Positions 17,920 to 25,762 of a DNA stretch of 25,762 nt are shown here, one piece after another. Positions within the stretch are counted from its first letter, which is position 1. The number at the start of each line of letters is the position of its first letter. A program made the translations under genes and the position numbers. The notes under the pieces are model-generated. The model was not told the DNA's origin and did not search any database. It saw only the letters and a list, made by a program, of their open reading frames with translations. Origin of the DNA: Seison nebaliae (Eukaryota > Rotifera > Pararotatoria > Seisonacea > Seisonidae); NCBI GenBank assembly GCA_023231475.1, contig JALJEE010002808.1:1-25762 (forward strand), read 5' to 3'.

Positions 17920-19281
17920 ATGATGAGTAGGAAGAAAAATAATAAAAAGATGAAGAATAATATGAGTAAAATCGAAGAGAATCTAATTTTGAATGTTCCA
18001 TCATTGAAGGAAAATGAAAAAGAAATTTATTGTGAGGTTGGAGAACCATCACCGGATACGATGGCATCACCAATATCAGATAATTCCATATCATCCTCCT
18101 CTTACCAGACAACAGTTTCCGTCTGTCAATCCTCCACATCATTATTGACCGTTCAAGAAGAACAAGAATTATCACCACCATTTCCATGGTATGGAATCGA
18201 TATTGGTGGAACATTGACGAAATTAGTTTATTTCGAACCGATCGATCAATCGGTGAATGAGAAAGAAAATGAATGTGAAATAATTTGTCGATGTCGTCAA
18301 TATTTATTGAATAATCGTGCATATGGTTCCACAGGAATTCGTGATGAATATTTACAAATGAATAATATTCGATTGGGAGGTCGTTTGGGTCATTTGCATT
18401 TCATTCGATTTCCAACTTCTGATATGACGTCATTTATTCGGATGTGTCGAGAAAGGAAATTGAATGAGTTAGGTGTGCAAGTAAGTGCAACAGGTGGTGG
18501 TGCATTCAAATATAATGAAATATTGAAAGATGAATTGGGATTGACATTACATAAAAGTGATGAATTGAATTCGTTAGTTAATGGAATAAACTTTTTGACA
18601 AAAGCTTGTGATACTTCCATCAGCTATTATCTTGATGTGAACGGTAATGAACATCCTTATGATTTCAAACATCCATATCCATATTTGTTGGTGAATGTGG
18701 GCTCTGGTGTCAGTGTTATATTAGTAGAAAGTCGAAATAAGACACGACGAATTTCTGGATCATCAATCGGTGGTGGAACATTCCATGGATTATGTTGTCT
18801 ATTATGTCATGTGGATACGTTCGAAGAAGCGATACAATTAGCACAGAAAGGCAATTCTCAATGTTGTGATAAATTGGTAAAAGATATTTATGGGGGAGAT
18901 TATGATAAATTCGATCTACCTGGTCATGTAGTAGCGTCATCATTCGGACATATGATCGAAAAACAGAAACGTAACGAATGTTCTCCCGCTGATTTGGCAG
19001 CGTCAGTATTGATAACTGTAACGAATAATATCGGTTCTATAGCCACCATGTGTGCAATTCAACATTCGATCGATCATATCGTTTTTCTTGGGAACTTTTT
19101 GAGAAATAATAAAAAAAGTCAAATACTTTTATCTTATGCTCTTGGCTATTGGTCGAAAGAAGTACTAAAAGCAATATTTTTCCGTCATGAAGGATATTTC
19201 GGTTCAGTTGGATGTATTCAAGAATTCGTCAAAAATGAACATGGCAAACAACAAGAACAACAATCTTCCGATAAAGTGTAG
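17920..19281 (+). CDS. PANK: Pantothenate kinase (eukaryotic PANK1-3 type)
   Basis: A single 453-residue frame. It catalyses ATP-dependent phosphorylation of pantothenate, the first and rate-setting step of coenzyme A synthesis. Residues 1-86 are low complexity and poorly conserved. The kinase domain then covers about 89-438: the ATP-binding GIDIGGTLTKLVYFE (92-106), the conserved ATGGGAFKY (190-198), the catalytic-Glu block HKSDELNSL (E215), the second nucleotide loop VNVGSGVS (258-265), R277-ISGSSIGGGTF (the substrate/acetyl-CoA-binding arginine region), KDIYGGDYDKF (321-331), VTNNIGS (367-373) and FLGNFLR (389-395), ending at HEGYFGSVGCI. These match animal PANK proteins end to end, not the longer PANK4. 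Family members are feedback-inhibited by acyl-CoA. A poly(A) signal follows at 19366. The last codons lie in a possible donor for splicing to the next gene. Confidence 0.93.
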   Translation: MMSRKKNNKKMKNNMSKIEENLILNVPSLKENEKEIYCEVGEPSPDTMASPISDNSISSSSYQTTVSVCQSSTSLLTVQEEQELSPPFPWYGIDIGGTLTKLVYFEPIDQSVNEKENECEIICRCRQYLLNNRAYGSTGIRDEYLQMNNIRLGGRLGHLHFIRFPTSDMTSFIRMCRERKLNELGVQVSATGGGAFKYNEILKDELGLTLHKSDELNSLVNGINFLTKACDTSISYYLDVNGNEHPYDFKHPYPYLLVNVGSGVSVILVESRNKTRRISGSSIGGGTFHGLCCLLCHVDTFEEAIQLAQKGNSQCCDKLVKDIYGGDYDKFDLPGHVVASSFGHMIEKQKRNECSPADLAASVLITVTNNIGSIATMCAIQHSIDHIVFLGNFLRNNKKSQILLSYALGYWSKEVLKAIFFRHEGYFGSVGCIQEFVKNEHGKQQEQQSSDKV

Positions 19282-19365
19282 AGATGGGAAATATTTGAAT
19301 ATTCTTCTTTCTATTTATTCCAATGTCATTCTATTTATCTTGTCATTTATGATCCTTCTCCATTA

Positions 19366-19371
19366 AATAAA
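19366..19371 (+). terminator. Poly(A) signal of the pantothenate kinase gene
   Basis: AATAAA lies 84 bp after the stop, upstream of the trinucleotide repeat. Confidence 0.5.
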
Positions 19372-19388
19372 TTCTTTAACGATTCAAT

Positions 19389-19390
<2 letters not shown>

Positions 19391-19458
<68 letters not shown>
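19391..19458 (+). repeat. (CAT)n trinucleotide microsatellite
   Basis: An uninterrupted run of about 22.7 CAT units (68 bp) lies between the kinase gene and the SNARE-like gene. Its purity suggests it is young and length-variable. Confidence 0.97.
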
Positions 19459-19508
19459 CATTAATCGATTACACAAATAATTATTGAAATTTCTTGTATA
19501 TTTTATAG

Positions 19509-20171
19509 GCGGATTGGAATGCGAAAGATTTCATCAATAAACATGGAACAAATTTGGCGGAAAATGAATATTTGAAATTTATGAAACAGATCGAACTACT
19601 CCAACAGAAAGAATTATTCGAAACATCTGATACGCAGAAACGAGAAAAAAATGCAGATAATCAATCCATCGAATCGATCGATAAAGTACTTCGTAACTTT
19701 TTGGATATTCCACAATTGTCTCCATGTGAAAAAGTTGAAGAGACAATTTGTATAGAAGATAAAGAGAAGAATAAATTGGAAAAAATAATAATTTCTGATT
19801 CATTACGAGAAAAAGAGGAAATAAATAATTCAGTTGATGATGATATTGTCGATTTGCACAATTATCAGGAATCTACTGAATCGACAATAAACGAATTAAA
19901 TTCCGTTTTAAGAGAAAGACATATCGCTACTTCACAAGTAGTGGAAGATGATATGAAGACATTAGATGAAGCGATTAAATTAGGAAATTCGAATGAAGAA
20001 CGAATGAAAATTGAATTGGAGAAATTGAAGGGACATGTGGCTAGCTCTTCCATTTTCTCTTTCGGATTCCTCCGTAATCTACTTCGAATCTTTACAGAGA
20101 AATTAATTTTTCTCATTTTGGCCATGATCATTTTCTTCCTAATGCTCATCTTCATCTGGTATACGGAATAG
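19509..20171 (+). CDS. Tail-anchored USE1-like SNARE protein (5' end uncertain)
   Basis: This open frame begins right after a splice acceptor (tattttatag) and has its first ATG only at 19581. The region before it (ADWNAKDFINKHGTNLAENEYLKF) reads like coding sequence. The C-terminus has a heptad-patterned SNARE-type stretch beginning with INELNSVLRERHIATSQVVE and continuing through DDMKTLDEAIKL, then one transmembrane helix (LIFLILAMIIFFLMLIFIW) and only three more residues, so it is tail-anchored. USE1 is an ER Q-SNARE for Golgi-to-ER vesicle fusion. Its family shows the same pattern, a leading NEY..K...L block and a late 'SLK...LAA..V..D...L' SNARE segment, so USE1 is the best guess. From ATG 19581 the protein would be 196 residues. 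No local first exon is apparent; trans-splicing or splicing from the kinase gene are options. Poly(A) signal at 20232. Confidence 0.6.
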   Translation, partial: ADWNAKDFINKHGTNLAENEYLKFMKQIELLQQKELFETSDTQKREKNADNQSIESIDKVLRNFLDIPQLSPCEKVEETICIEDKEKNKLEKIIISDSLREKEEINNSVDDDIVDLHNYQESTESTINELNSVLRERHIATSQVVEDDMKTLDEAIKLGNSNEERMKIELEKLKGHVASSSIFSFGFLRNLLRIFTEKLIFLILAMIIFFLMLIFIWYTE

Positions 20172-20231
20172 TTATTGAGAAAATTTAAATTCTGACATAT
20201 TTCTCTTTTATTATTTTCAAATTTAAAATTG

Positions 20232-20237
20232 AATAAA
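20232..20237 (+). terminator. Poly(A) signal of the SNARE-like gene
   Basis: AATAAA lies 60 bp after the stop. Confidence 0.55.
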
Positions 20238-20436
20238 TATTCCAAATTTAAATTTTCTTAAAAAAATCTCACTCACTATCCAAAATACGAGTTCGGTTCA
20301 TTTCAATAAAAATATTATTAAAATAGTAAAAAAAAATTTGGTTGTCATTTAATTTTGATTTGAATTGATCGCTTCTGATTGAATGAGAAATAATTCGAGA
20401 ATGGAATGATCATTTTCTCATTTAATTATCGACATT

Positions 20437-21317
20437 ATGAGACCATTTAATAAAAAATTTCAACAAATTCTTAAAAATTTAAAAAGTTCCAAAACCGTTT
20501 ACAGGAAATCGATTCCGTCCATAACAAACAATCTATTAGGAGAACGAATTCCATCAACACATTATGAGAACATTTCTCTTGATTTATTGAATGGAACTAC
20601 ATTGACCAGATCAGCCACTTTATCTGCAATTACAGAAAATGGAGAAATTTTATTGACAATGAGATCGTCGAATATAAGGAGTGAAAGTGGAACGGTTTGT
20701 TTGCCAGGTGGGAAGATGGATGTGAGTGATGATAATAATCCCATCATCACTGCAACACGAGAGGCGAAAGAAGAGATTAATTTAAGAATTGATGAAAATG
20801 AAAAAAATTGTTAATTGTTTTTTTTTTAAATTTTTCATTTTCAAATTTTCCAGTTTATCAATTATCGCCAATTTTATCCATTAGTGGTTATTGGAATGAA
20901 AATATTTTGACGTTAATTGACTTGGAGAATTTTAATTTGAAAATAAATTTTCATGAGGTGGAATTTGTGTTTTTGGTGCCATTGGAATTGTTTTTGTGGA
21001 GAGATGGTCATGAATCGATAAAAATGAATTTATTAAAAAATTCACCATTTCCCCAATATATCCATATTTTCAAACGACGAGTACGTATTTTTAAGAAAGA
21101 TTTAGAGAAATATGAAGAGAAAGATGTTGTCATTTGGGGATTGACTGCGTTCGCTTTAATTCAAATTGCATCATACATATTCCAACGATATCCTCAATTT
21201 CCCATTGGAATCGATGAGAGTAATGGAAGATTCTCCAAAGATAAATTGAGAGATTTCTATGATGAATATTGTAAATTGATGTTGATGAATTATCATCGAA
21301 TAAAACAATTGAAATAA
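20437..21317 (+). CDS. Nudix hydrolase, NUDT7/NUDT8-type coenzyme A diphosphatase
   Basis: Exons 20437-20809 and 20854-21317, joined across a 44-bp phase-1 intron, give 278 residues. The NUDT7/8 (UPF0035) signature LLTMRSSNIRSESGTVCLPG starts at residue 72 and runs into the Nudix box, G92 to L116, with R108-E109 and E112-E113 as the metal-binding core (REAKEE). The usual Gly of 'EExGU' is Asn115, a mild departure. Members of this group cleave CoA and acyl-CoA to 4'-phosphopantetheine products and 3',5'-ADP in peroxisomes (NUDT7) or mitochondria (NUDT8). The C-terminus, RIKQLK, is not a clear peroxisomal PTS1. The basic, hydroxyl-rich N-terminus could be a mitochondrial presequence, which would favour the NUDT8 type. 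It lies downstream of pantothenate kinase and 31 bp upstream of KDSR, with no poly(A) signal after its stop. Confidence 0.85.
20810..20853 (+). other. Intron (44 bp) of the Nudix gene
   Basis: Starts gttaattg, contains a long T run and ends ttttccag. Splicing joins DENEKN to FYQLSPIL in phase and skips the stop at 20812. Confidence 0.85.
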
Positions 21318-21327
21318 TTTTCGTTTT

Positions 21328-21348
21328 CCTCTCGAACAGAACGAGTCG
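21328..21348 (+). promoter_or_regulatory. Splice-acceptor-like leader immediately before KDSR
   Basis: A pyrimidine-rich run (ttttcctctcgaacag) ends in CAG nine bases before the KDSR ATG, within the 31-bp gap after the Nudix stop. No room exists for a normal promoter or poly(A) site, so this could be a trans-splice site of a downstream operon gene or the acceptor of an intron whose 5' exon lies further upstream. Confidence 0.4.
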
Positions 21349-22428
21349 ATGTATGAATTTAAATTGATTCTTGAAAGTCTTCCACTTGTTCCCTTAGTTT
21401 TGGTGACGGTGGCAACTTTCCTATTTATAGTCATTTATCTCTTCTCTCCATTAGCGTCACCGGCGAAAATCAGTTTAGATGAAAAACATATTTTAATTAC
21501 TGGTGGATCGAAAGGTATTGGATTAGCACTGGGAATTGAAGCAGCTAAAAATGGAGCAAATGTTTCACTTCTAGCGAGAAACGAAGAAGATTTAATGAAT
21601 GCTAAATTACTCATCGATAAACATTTACATAAAGATCGTCGAGTCTCGTTCGTTGTGGGAGATGTGACGATGGATTTGGATATATTAGAAAGGTCGTTAA
21701 ACGAATTAACTGAGGCGATCGGACCAATCGATATTCTTATCAATAACGCCGGAATTTCAGTCAGTGCTGAATTTGACGATATTCCAATTGGAACGTTTCA
21801 AGTTGAAAAAAATATAAAAATTAAATTAAAAAAATATTTTAATTAATTTAAATTTAATTTTTAGAGATTATTCAATGTCAATGTTATCGGAGCAGTTAAG
21901 ATAACGAAATGCGTTTTGAAGGAGATGAGAAAACGACAATTTGGACGAGTTGTCTTTGTTTCATCACAAGCCGGTCAGATCGGTATTTATGGCTATTCAG
22001 CTTACTCTTCAACTAAATTCGCTTTGAGAGGATTAGCCGAATCATTACAAATGGAAAATGCAGCACATAATATTCGTTTTACATTAGCATTTCCACCTGA
22101 TACTGATACTCCCGGATTTCGAGAAGAACAAATGAACAAACCAGAACTAACGAAAATTATATCGGAAACAAGCGGTTTATTTACACCCTCCAAAATTGCC
22201 AGACAATTATTGAAAGATGTCAAATGTGGAAATTTCATTTCACATATCGGATTAGATGGATTCATGTTAGCAAAAGTCACCGCTGGTGCGTCTCCCGCAA
22301 CTTCAGTCACGGAGATTCTCCATCAAATATTCCTAGGTGGAATTTTTCGGATGATAGTGCTCGGATATTTGTTCATCTTCAATCGAAGAATTTATCAACA
22401 TTTTCGTTTGAAAGAAAAAACTAAATAA
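21349..22428 (+). CDS. KDSR: 3-ketodihydrosphingosine reductase (3-dehydrosphinganine reductase)
   Basis: Exons 21349-21801 and 21865-22428, joined across a 63-bp phase-0 intron, give 338 residues (human about 332). It reduces 3-ketodihydrosphingosine to dihydrosphingosine with NADPH, the second step of sphingolipid synthesis, at the cytosolic face of the ER. A membrane helix spans about 12-32. The Rossmann motif is TGGSKGIG (51-58), NNAG is at 132-135, the catalytic Ser is in FVSSQAGQ (182-189), and Tyr198/Lys202 are in AYSSTKFALRGLAE. The family-specific stretch FPPDTDTPGF follows, with a hydrophobic C-terminal anchor region (about 306-330). These family-specific blocks separate it clearly from other SDRs. 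Poly(A) signal at 22444. Only 31 bp separate its start from the preceding Nudix stop. Confidence 0.93.
21802..21864 (+). other. Intron (63 bp) of KDSR
   Basis: Starts gttgaaaaa and ends aatttttag, extremely AT-rich. Removal joins GTFQ to RLFNVNVIGA in frame, a conserved SDR segment. Confidence 0.88.
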
Positions 22429-22443
22429 ATTGTAATTCGTCTT

Positions 22444-22449
22444 AATAAA
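22444..22449 (+). terminator. Poly(A) signal of KDSR
   Basis: AATAAA lies 15 bp after the stop codon. Confidence 0.6.
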
Positions 22450-23325
22450 TACAAATTTTATTTCTCATAAAACTTTTCATAAACATTTTTTGTCCTTCTC
22501 TTGTTGTTGTCGTTGAAAGAGTTTTGGATCGGAAGATAGTTGTCTTTCGAATAGTTCTCGTTTAATATTCATCAGTTGTCATTAGGATATTAATGAATTC
22601 ATTAGATAAAATGAGATGAATTTGATTAATGAAGAGATGAAGGACATTATAAGATTAATCATTCGACGTATGTTTCTATATTTGATGTAATAATTATTTT
22701 AAGAATTCAAACAAGATTTCGTCTATCTGATTAACAATAATACTCTAATAGAGTAATTTTAAATATAATGGACTTTCTTCAAATCGAACGGAAATCTTGA
22801 AACGATTCATTCATAATCATCTGATTTGGGAGAGATTTTGAATTTATTGTAAATTTTCATTTGAAAATAAATTTTTCCAATCCATCGAGATAATAATATT
22901 TGAAAGGAATGTGGAAGAATGGAGAGAGTAAGAGATGATGTGAAATGAAAAAGAAAAAAATTCGGAAGAAGTCGATGGAAAAATAAAGAATAATTATTAT
23001 CAATTAGTTTCACTTATTCCTTTCCACTCTTCTCATTCTCCATAGTAGACATTACGAATAATTGATAATAATTACTGTCATGTCATGTCTTGTTAGTGAT
23101 TTGATGGATGTGATATGAGAATATATTGATCTGCATCAAATCCTTTTTCTACTCCCTTCCATCAATTCTAATTACGCCGATCAATTAACTCTAATTATCG
23201 GATGATGACTCGCACTATGATTCCTCTCCCCATCATCTTCACTAGATGATCTAGGAGATTTTCATTATTCTTTCTCATTATTTCCAAACCAAATAGACAA
23301 CAAACAGTTGAACTGACCATATCAG
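22450..23325. other. Intergenic upstream of the Mab-21 gene
   Basis: About 870 bp of AT-rich DNA without a supported gene or RNA. The Mab-21 start codon directly follows an AG (atatcag|ATG), so a 5'-leader intron or trans-splice site there is possible. Confidence 0.45.
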
Positions 23326-24681
23326 ATGTTGAGATTAAATGAGTTTGACGAGCAACTGGAACATTTCTTTAATTCAAGAATTCTCCATCGTATCGATCGT
23401 ATAAGAAATCGGAAACAACTTATAAATAATTTTCTCGATGATTTGTTAAAAGAGTTGGAAGTACAAGAACCACGATTCATATCGAACGTCAAAGATGGAG
23501 TTGATGTAACTGAGATATTCCAAGTGTCTGCTAACGAATATGAAGCATTTCTTCATCTTAACCAAATGGGAGTGTTTAGTTTCGTAGAAGATGCAACAAC
23601 TCCTGGATCAGCCGTCTTAAAATTATCAGATGGACGGAAACGATCAATGTCTCTCTGGGTTGAATTCATTACCGCCAGTGGTTATTTGTCATCGAAGAAG
23701 ATCTTGTCCAGATTCCATTCACTTCTATTCCAGTTTTGTGAAGAGACGTTGCGCAAACATCAAATTCAATTAATTAATTACAAATCGAATGAGAAGATTT
23801 CGAATAAAAATAAAAGTTCGAAAATGACAAACACCAACGGAACAGTTACTAGCCCAAATTCTATTAACAACGAAGTTAGTTTATCATTCGGAGGACAGTT
23901 CGTTCTAAAAATCCTTCCGTCATTTCGTTGCGCTAATATTTGGCCACAAACAGCACGCCCATTAGTCCAATCGATAACAGACGAACTTCAAGAAGAATTT
24001 CCATCAGACGATTCGGAGAATAATGAAAGGAATCCTTATTATTTATATTTAAAAAATGAAAGAACATTAAACCGAATTAATCCATCAAATAAACAATACT
24101 GGCCAACTGAGAACATGTTGAGAAATGCAACATTACATGGATTCGATTTAATTTCGAGGGATACACCAAAATCACCTTCCATCACCACCACAACTAATCA
24201 TAATTCAAATGAAACTTTAATTTCCAATGGAGTTTCTTTGTCCTACTACTCGGATTCATGGGCCATTGATTGCTCTTATTTCCGTCAGTTTCTTTTGACG
24301 ACAATGGACGACATCAATTATGTACATCAATATAATGGACGATATCGTTTGATGCAATTACTTGAAGTGTTAAATGATCTCTATATCTCGAAAAACACAA
24401 ATTGTATCACTTATGAAATCTTGTCAAATATCCTTCTTATCGAATGTGAGAAACATCCAAATAATTGGGAATGGAATTCAAATCAACTGTCTTATCGTCT
24501 AATTGGAGTTCTACTTCAATTGCTTTGTTCTCTTAAATCAAGAAAATGCTTAAGTTTTCTCTTGCCCAAATTGGATTTATTTCAACATCTCTCTGCTAAT
24601 CAATGTGAAGAAGGAGCTAATATTATTTGGGAATTATTCACTCTATTAATTTACGATAAAAATTTTCTTTTATCTCTTTAA
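23326..24681 (+). CDS. Mab-21 family protein (MAB21L-like nucleotidyltransferase fold)
   Basis: A single-exon frame of 451 residues. The family hallmarks are nearly unchanged: EVEVQEPRFIS-like (EVQEPRFISNVKDG), YEAFLHLNQMGVFSFVED, then LKLSDGRKRSMSLWVEFITA and SGYLSSKKI. Late blocks ECEKHPNNWEW, LIGVLLQLLCSL and LPKLDLFQHLS also match vertebrate MAB21L1/2, which are about 359 residues. The fold is related to cGAS nucleotidyltransferases, but MAB21L1/2 have no proven enzyme activity and act in development; C. elegans mab-21 affects sensory ray identity. The extra length comes from low-complexity insertions: NKNKSSKMTNTNGT after residue 155, a stretch around residues 222-275 (ELQEEFPSDDSENNERNPYY onward), and a Thr/Asn-rich run (SITTTTNHNSN). 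A poly(A) signal (24683) lies directly after the stop. Confidence 0.9.
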   Translation: MLRLNEFDEQLEHFFNSRILHRIDRIRNRKQLINNFLDDLLKELEVQEPRFISNVKDGVDVTEIFQVSANEYEAFLHLNQMGVFSFVEDATTPGSAVLKLSDGRKRSMSLWVEFITASGYLSSKKILSRFHSLLFQFCEETLRKHQIQLINYKSNEKISNKNKSSKMTNTNGTVTSPNSINNEVSLSFGGQFVLKILPSFRCANIWPQTARPLVQSITDELQEEFPSDDSENNERNPYYLYLKNERTLNRINPSNKQYWPTENMLRNATLHGFDLISRDTPKSPSITTTTNHNSNETLISNGVSLSYYSDSWAIDCSYFRQFLLTTMDDINYVHQYNGRYRLMQLLEVLNDLYISKNTNCITYEILSNILLIECEKHPNNWEWNSNQLSYRLIGVLLQLLCSLKSRKCLSFLLPKLDLFQHLSANQCEEGANIIWELFTLLIYDKNFLLSL

Positions 24682-24682
24682 T

Positions 24683-24688
24683 AATAAA
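24683..24688 (+). terminator. Poly(A) signal directly behind the Mab-21 stop
   Basis: AATAAA begins 2 bp after the stop codon, implying a very short 3' UTR if used. Confidence 0.45.
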
Positions 24689-25503
24689 AAAATTATCCTC
24701 ATTTTTTCTTGGAAATAATAATCTCCTGTATATGAATTACTGATGGTTGATTATAATTTAGTTCAAAGATAAATATCAATTCACTCGTACTTCGTTATAA
24801 AGAACCAAACAAGAAAATGGTAGAAGGATAAAGAGCCATGATGACCAAAGAAATATCAAACCAAAAAACCATTAGACAGAAGAACCACAAACAAAAGAAT
24901 TAGGATCAAATCTATAGATATGATTTAGTTTTTAATTTTTTTATAATGGTTATAATACATTCATATGTAATATAATGTAACTTATCATTCAATTGCCTAG
25001 GCTCAGAATTGTATGTCGTTCGTATGAGACATGTCTTCTCAGTCATGATTATTTGATGAAGAGATTCGTAAAGCTTTCCCACTTGTCCGATATAACTGTT
25101 TCATATGTTCAATATGTTATCTTACAATCTGTATTATGTAACCTTACATTAAAGTGAAACATACAAATATAACTAACGTTCACTTTAACAGTAAGTAGAA
25201 TACCAATGTGTTATATTTCTATAAAGTTAAACCAATTTATACTTATTTTATTAAAAATAGAATTTAATATAAATTATATATGTGTAATGACTAACAGACA
25301 CGTTCAGGATAAGAAGTAAACGTGATCCCTAGGATCCTGATAGCTGAGACTAAACTGGTTGAACGTCCCTATCACCCCGGCATATGTCAACTTACGTCAG
25401 CATGATGTCACCGATAGGTTCGTGTCAGAGTACTCATAGTCCTCTTCTGGAAGTACTCTTTAATTACCCATGATTAAGTAACAAGTTACGAGATGCACTG
25501 ACT
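24689..25503. other. Intergenic, with a less AT-rich patch
   Basis: No gene supported. The patch at about 25290-25460 is visibly richer in G and C than its flanks. It contains short inverted pairs: cctatc/gataggt around 25367-25420 and gagtact/agtactc around 25428-25460. A 10-bp inverted pair (ttaaagtgaa / ttcactttaa) lies at about 25150-25190. These may be remains of small repeats or an unrecognised non-coding element. Confidence 0.35.
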
Positions 25504-25762
25504 GATTAATCCTCTTTCTGTAAGTTTATTTAACAGTTTGGATCAATATTCATGATTTTATCAACGAAAATGTAACGAGCATTTTTTAGTTTTTTCTCAA
25601 TTTTTCTTGAACAAATGGTAAAAGTTCTACATTTTTCACAAAATGGCGTCATATTTCAACAAAAATCGAGAAAAAACTAAAAAATGCTCGTTACATTTTC
25701 GTTGATAAAATCATGAATATTGATCCAAACTGTTAAATAAACTTACAGAAAGAGGATTAATC
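25504..25762. repeat. Long near-perfect inverted repeat (foldback/MITE-like) at the window end
   Basis: Bases 25504-25598 are the exact reverse complement of 25668-25762 (95 bp without mismatch). Pairing continues to 25611/25655 with two mismatches, leaving a loop of about 43 bp. The last 8 bp, gattaatc, is itself palindromic. It carries no coding frame of note. The shape fits a foldback or MITE-like element with long terminal inverted repeats. The window stops exactly at the right arm, so the true outer end is unknown and an assembly-end artefact is possible. Confidence 0.9.

Noticed and set aside
17861-18322. Minus-strand frame of 153 codons over the kinase start
   Set aside because: Antisense shadow of the conserved pantothenate kinase and its leader; low-complexity product.
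25504-25762. Hairpin telomere
   Set aside because: No telomeric simple repeat is present and animal nuclear chromosomes are not known to end in such hairpins; a foldback element or assembly end is more likely.
1-25762. LTR retrotransposon, retrovirus-like or Polinton sequence
   Set aside because: I saw no reverse transcriptase, integrase, capsid-like or protein-primed polymerase frame and no long direct terminal repeats in the window.

Overview
The window is about 25.8 kb of very AT-rich animal nuclear DNA. Protein families, AATAAA signals, one Pol III tRNA gene and tiny spliceosomal introns (44-63 bp where I could place them) point to a compact invertebrate genome such as a mite, nematode or rotifer. 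The sequence alone does not decide which.

Layout. 1-4194 is gene-poor and holds decayed DNA transposons: a Merlin/IS1016-type transposase tail (about 300-600, minus), a FLYWCH-MULE (Phantom-like) remnant (about 605-2509, minus), and two clusters of a 16-bp motif near GGGTGACGAAATGWCC that look like transposon subterminal repeats. 4195-5218 is a secreted Kazal/VWC protease-inhibitor gene with one 49-bp intron, and a broken copy of its last Kazal exon lies at about 6158-6236. 6403-7380 (minus) is an intronless retinol-dehydrogenase-like SDR. 8283-10171 is a complete nine-exon cytochrome P450 that needs one GC-AG intron to stay in frame. 10675-10746 is tRNA-Cys(GCA). 10878-11216 encodes a small secreted or precursor-like protein. 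11907-14929 (plus, two exons) and 14992-17124 (minus) are convergent genes for large low-complexity proteins I do not recognise; the second carries seven acidic repeats.

17920-22428 is a dense run on the plus strand: pantothenate kinase, a tail-anchored USE1-like SNARE, a NUDT7/8-type CoA diphosphatase, and 3-ketodihydrosphingosine reductase (KDSR). Pantothenate kinase starts CoA synthesis and NUDT7/8 enzymes break CoA down, while KDSR acts in sphingolipid synthesis, which starts from an acyl-CoA. The last two genes are only 31 bp apart, with a splice-acceptor-like sequence before the KDSR start and no poly(A) signal between, so they may be co-transcribed. The SNARE reading frame begins after a splice acceptor and has no local first exon; the only evident in-phase donor overlaps the kinase stop codon.

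23326-24681 is an intronless Mab-21 family gene. The window ends in a near-perfect 259-bp inverted repeat (25504-25762), either a foldback/MITE-like element or an assembly-end artefact.
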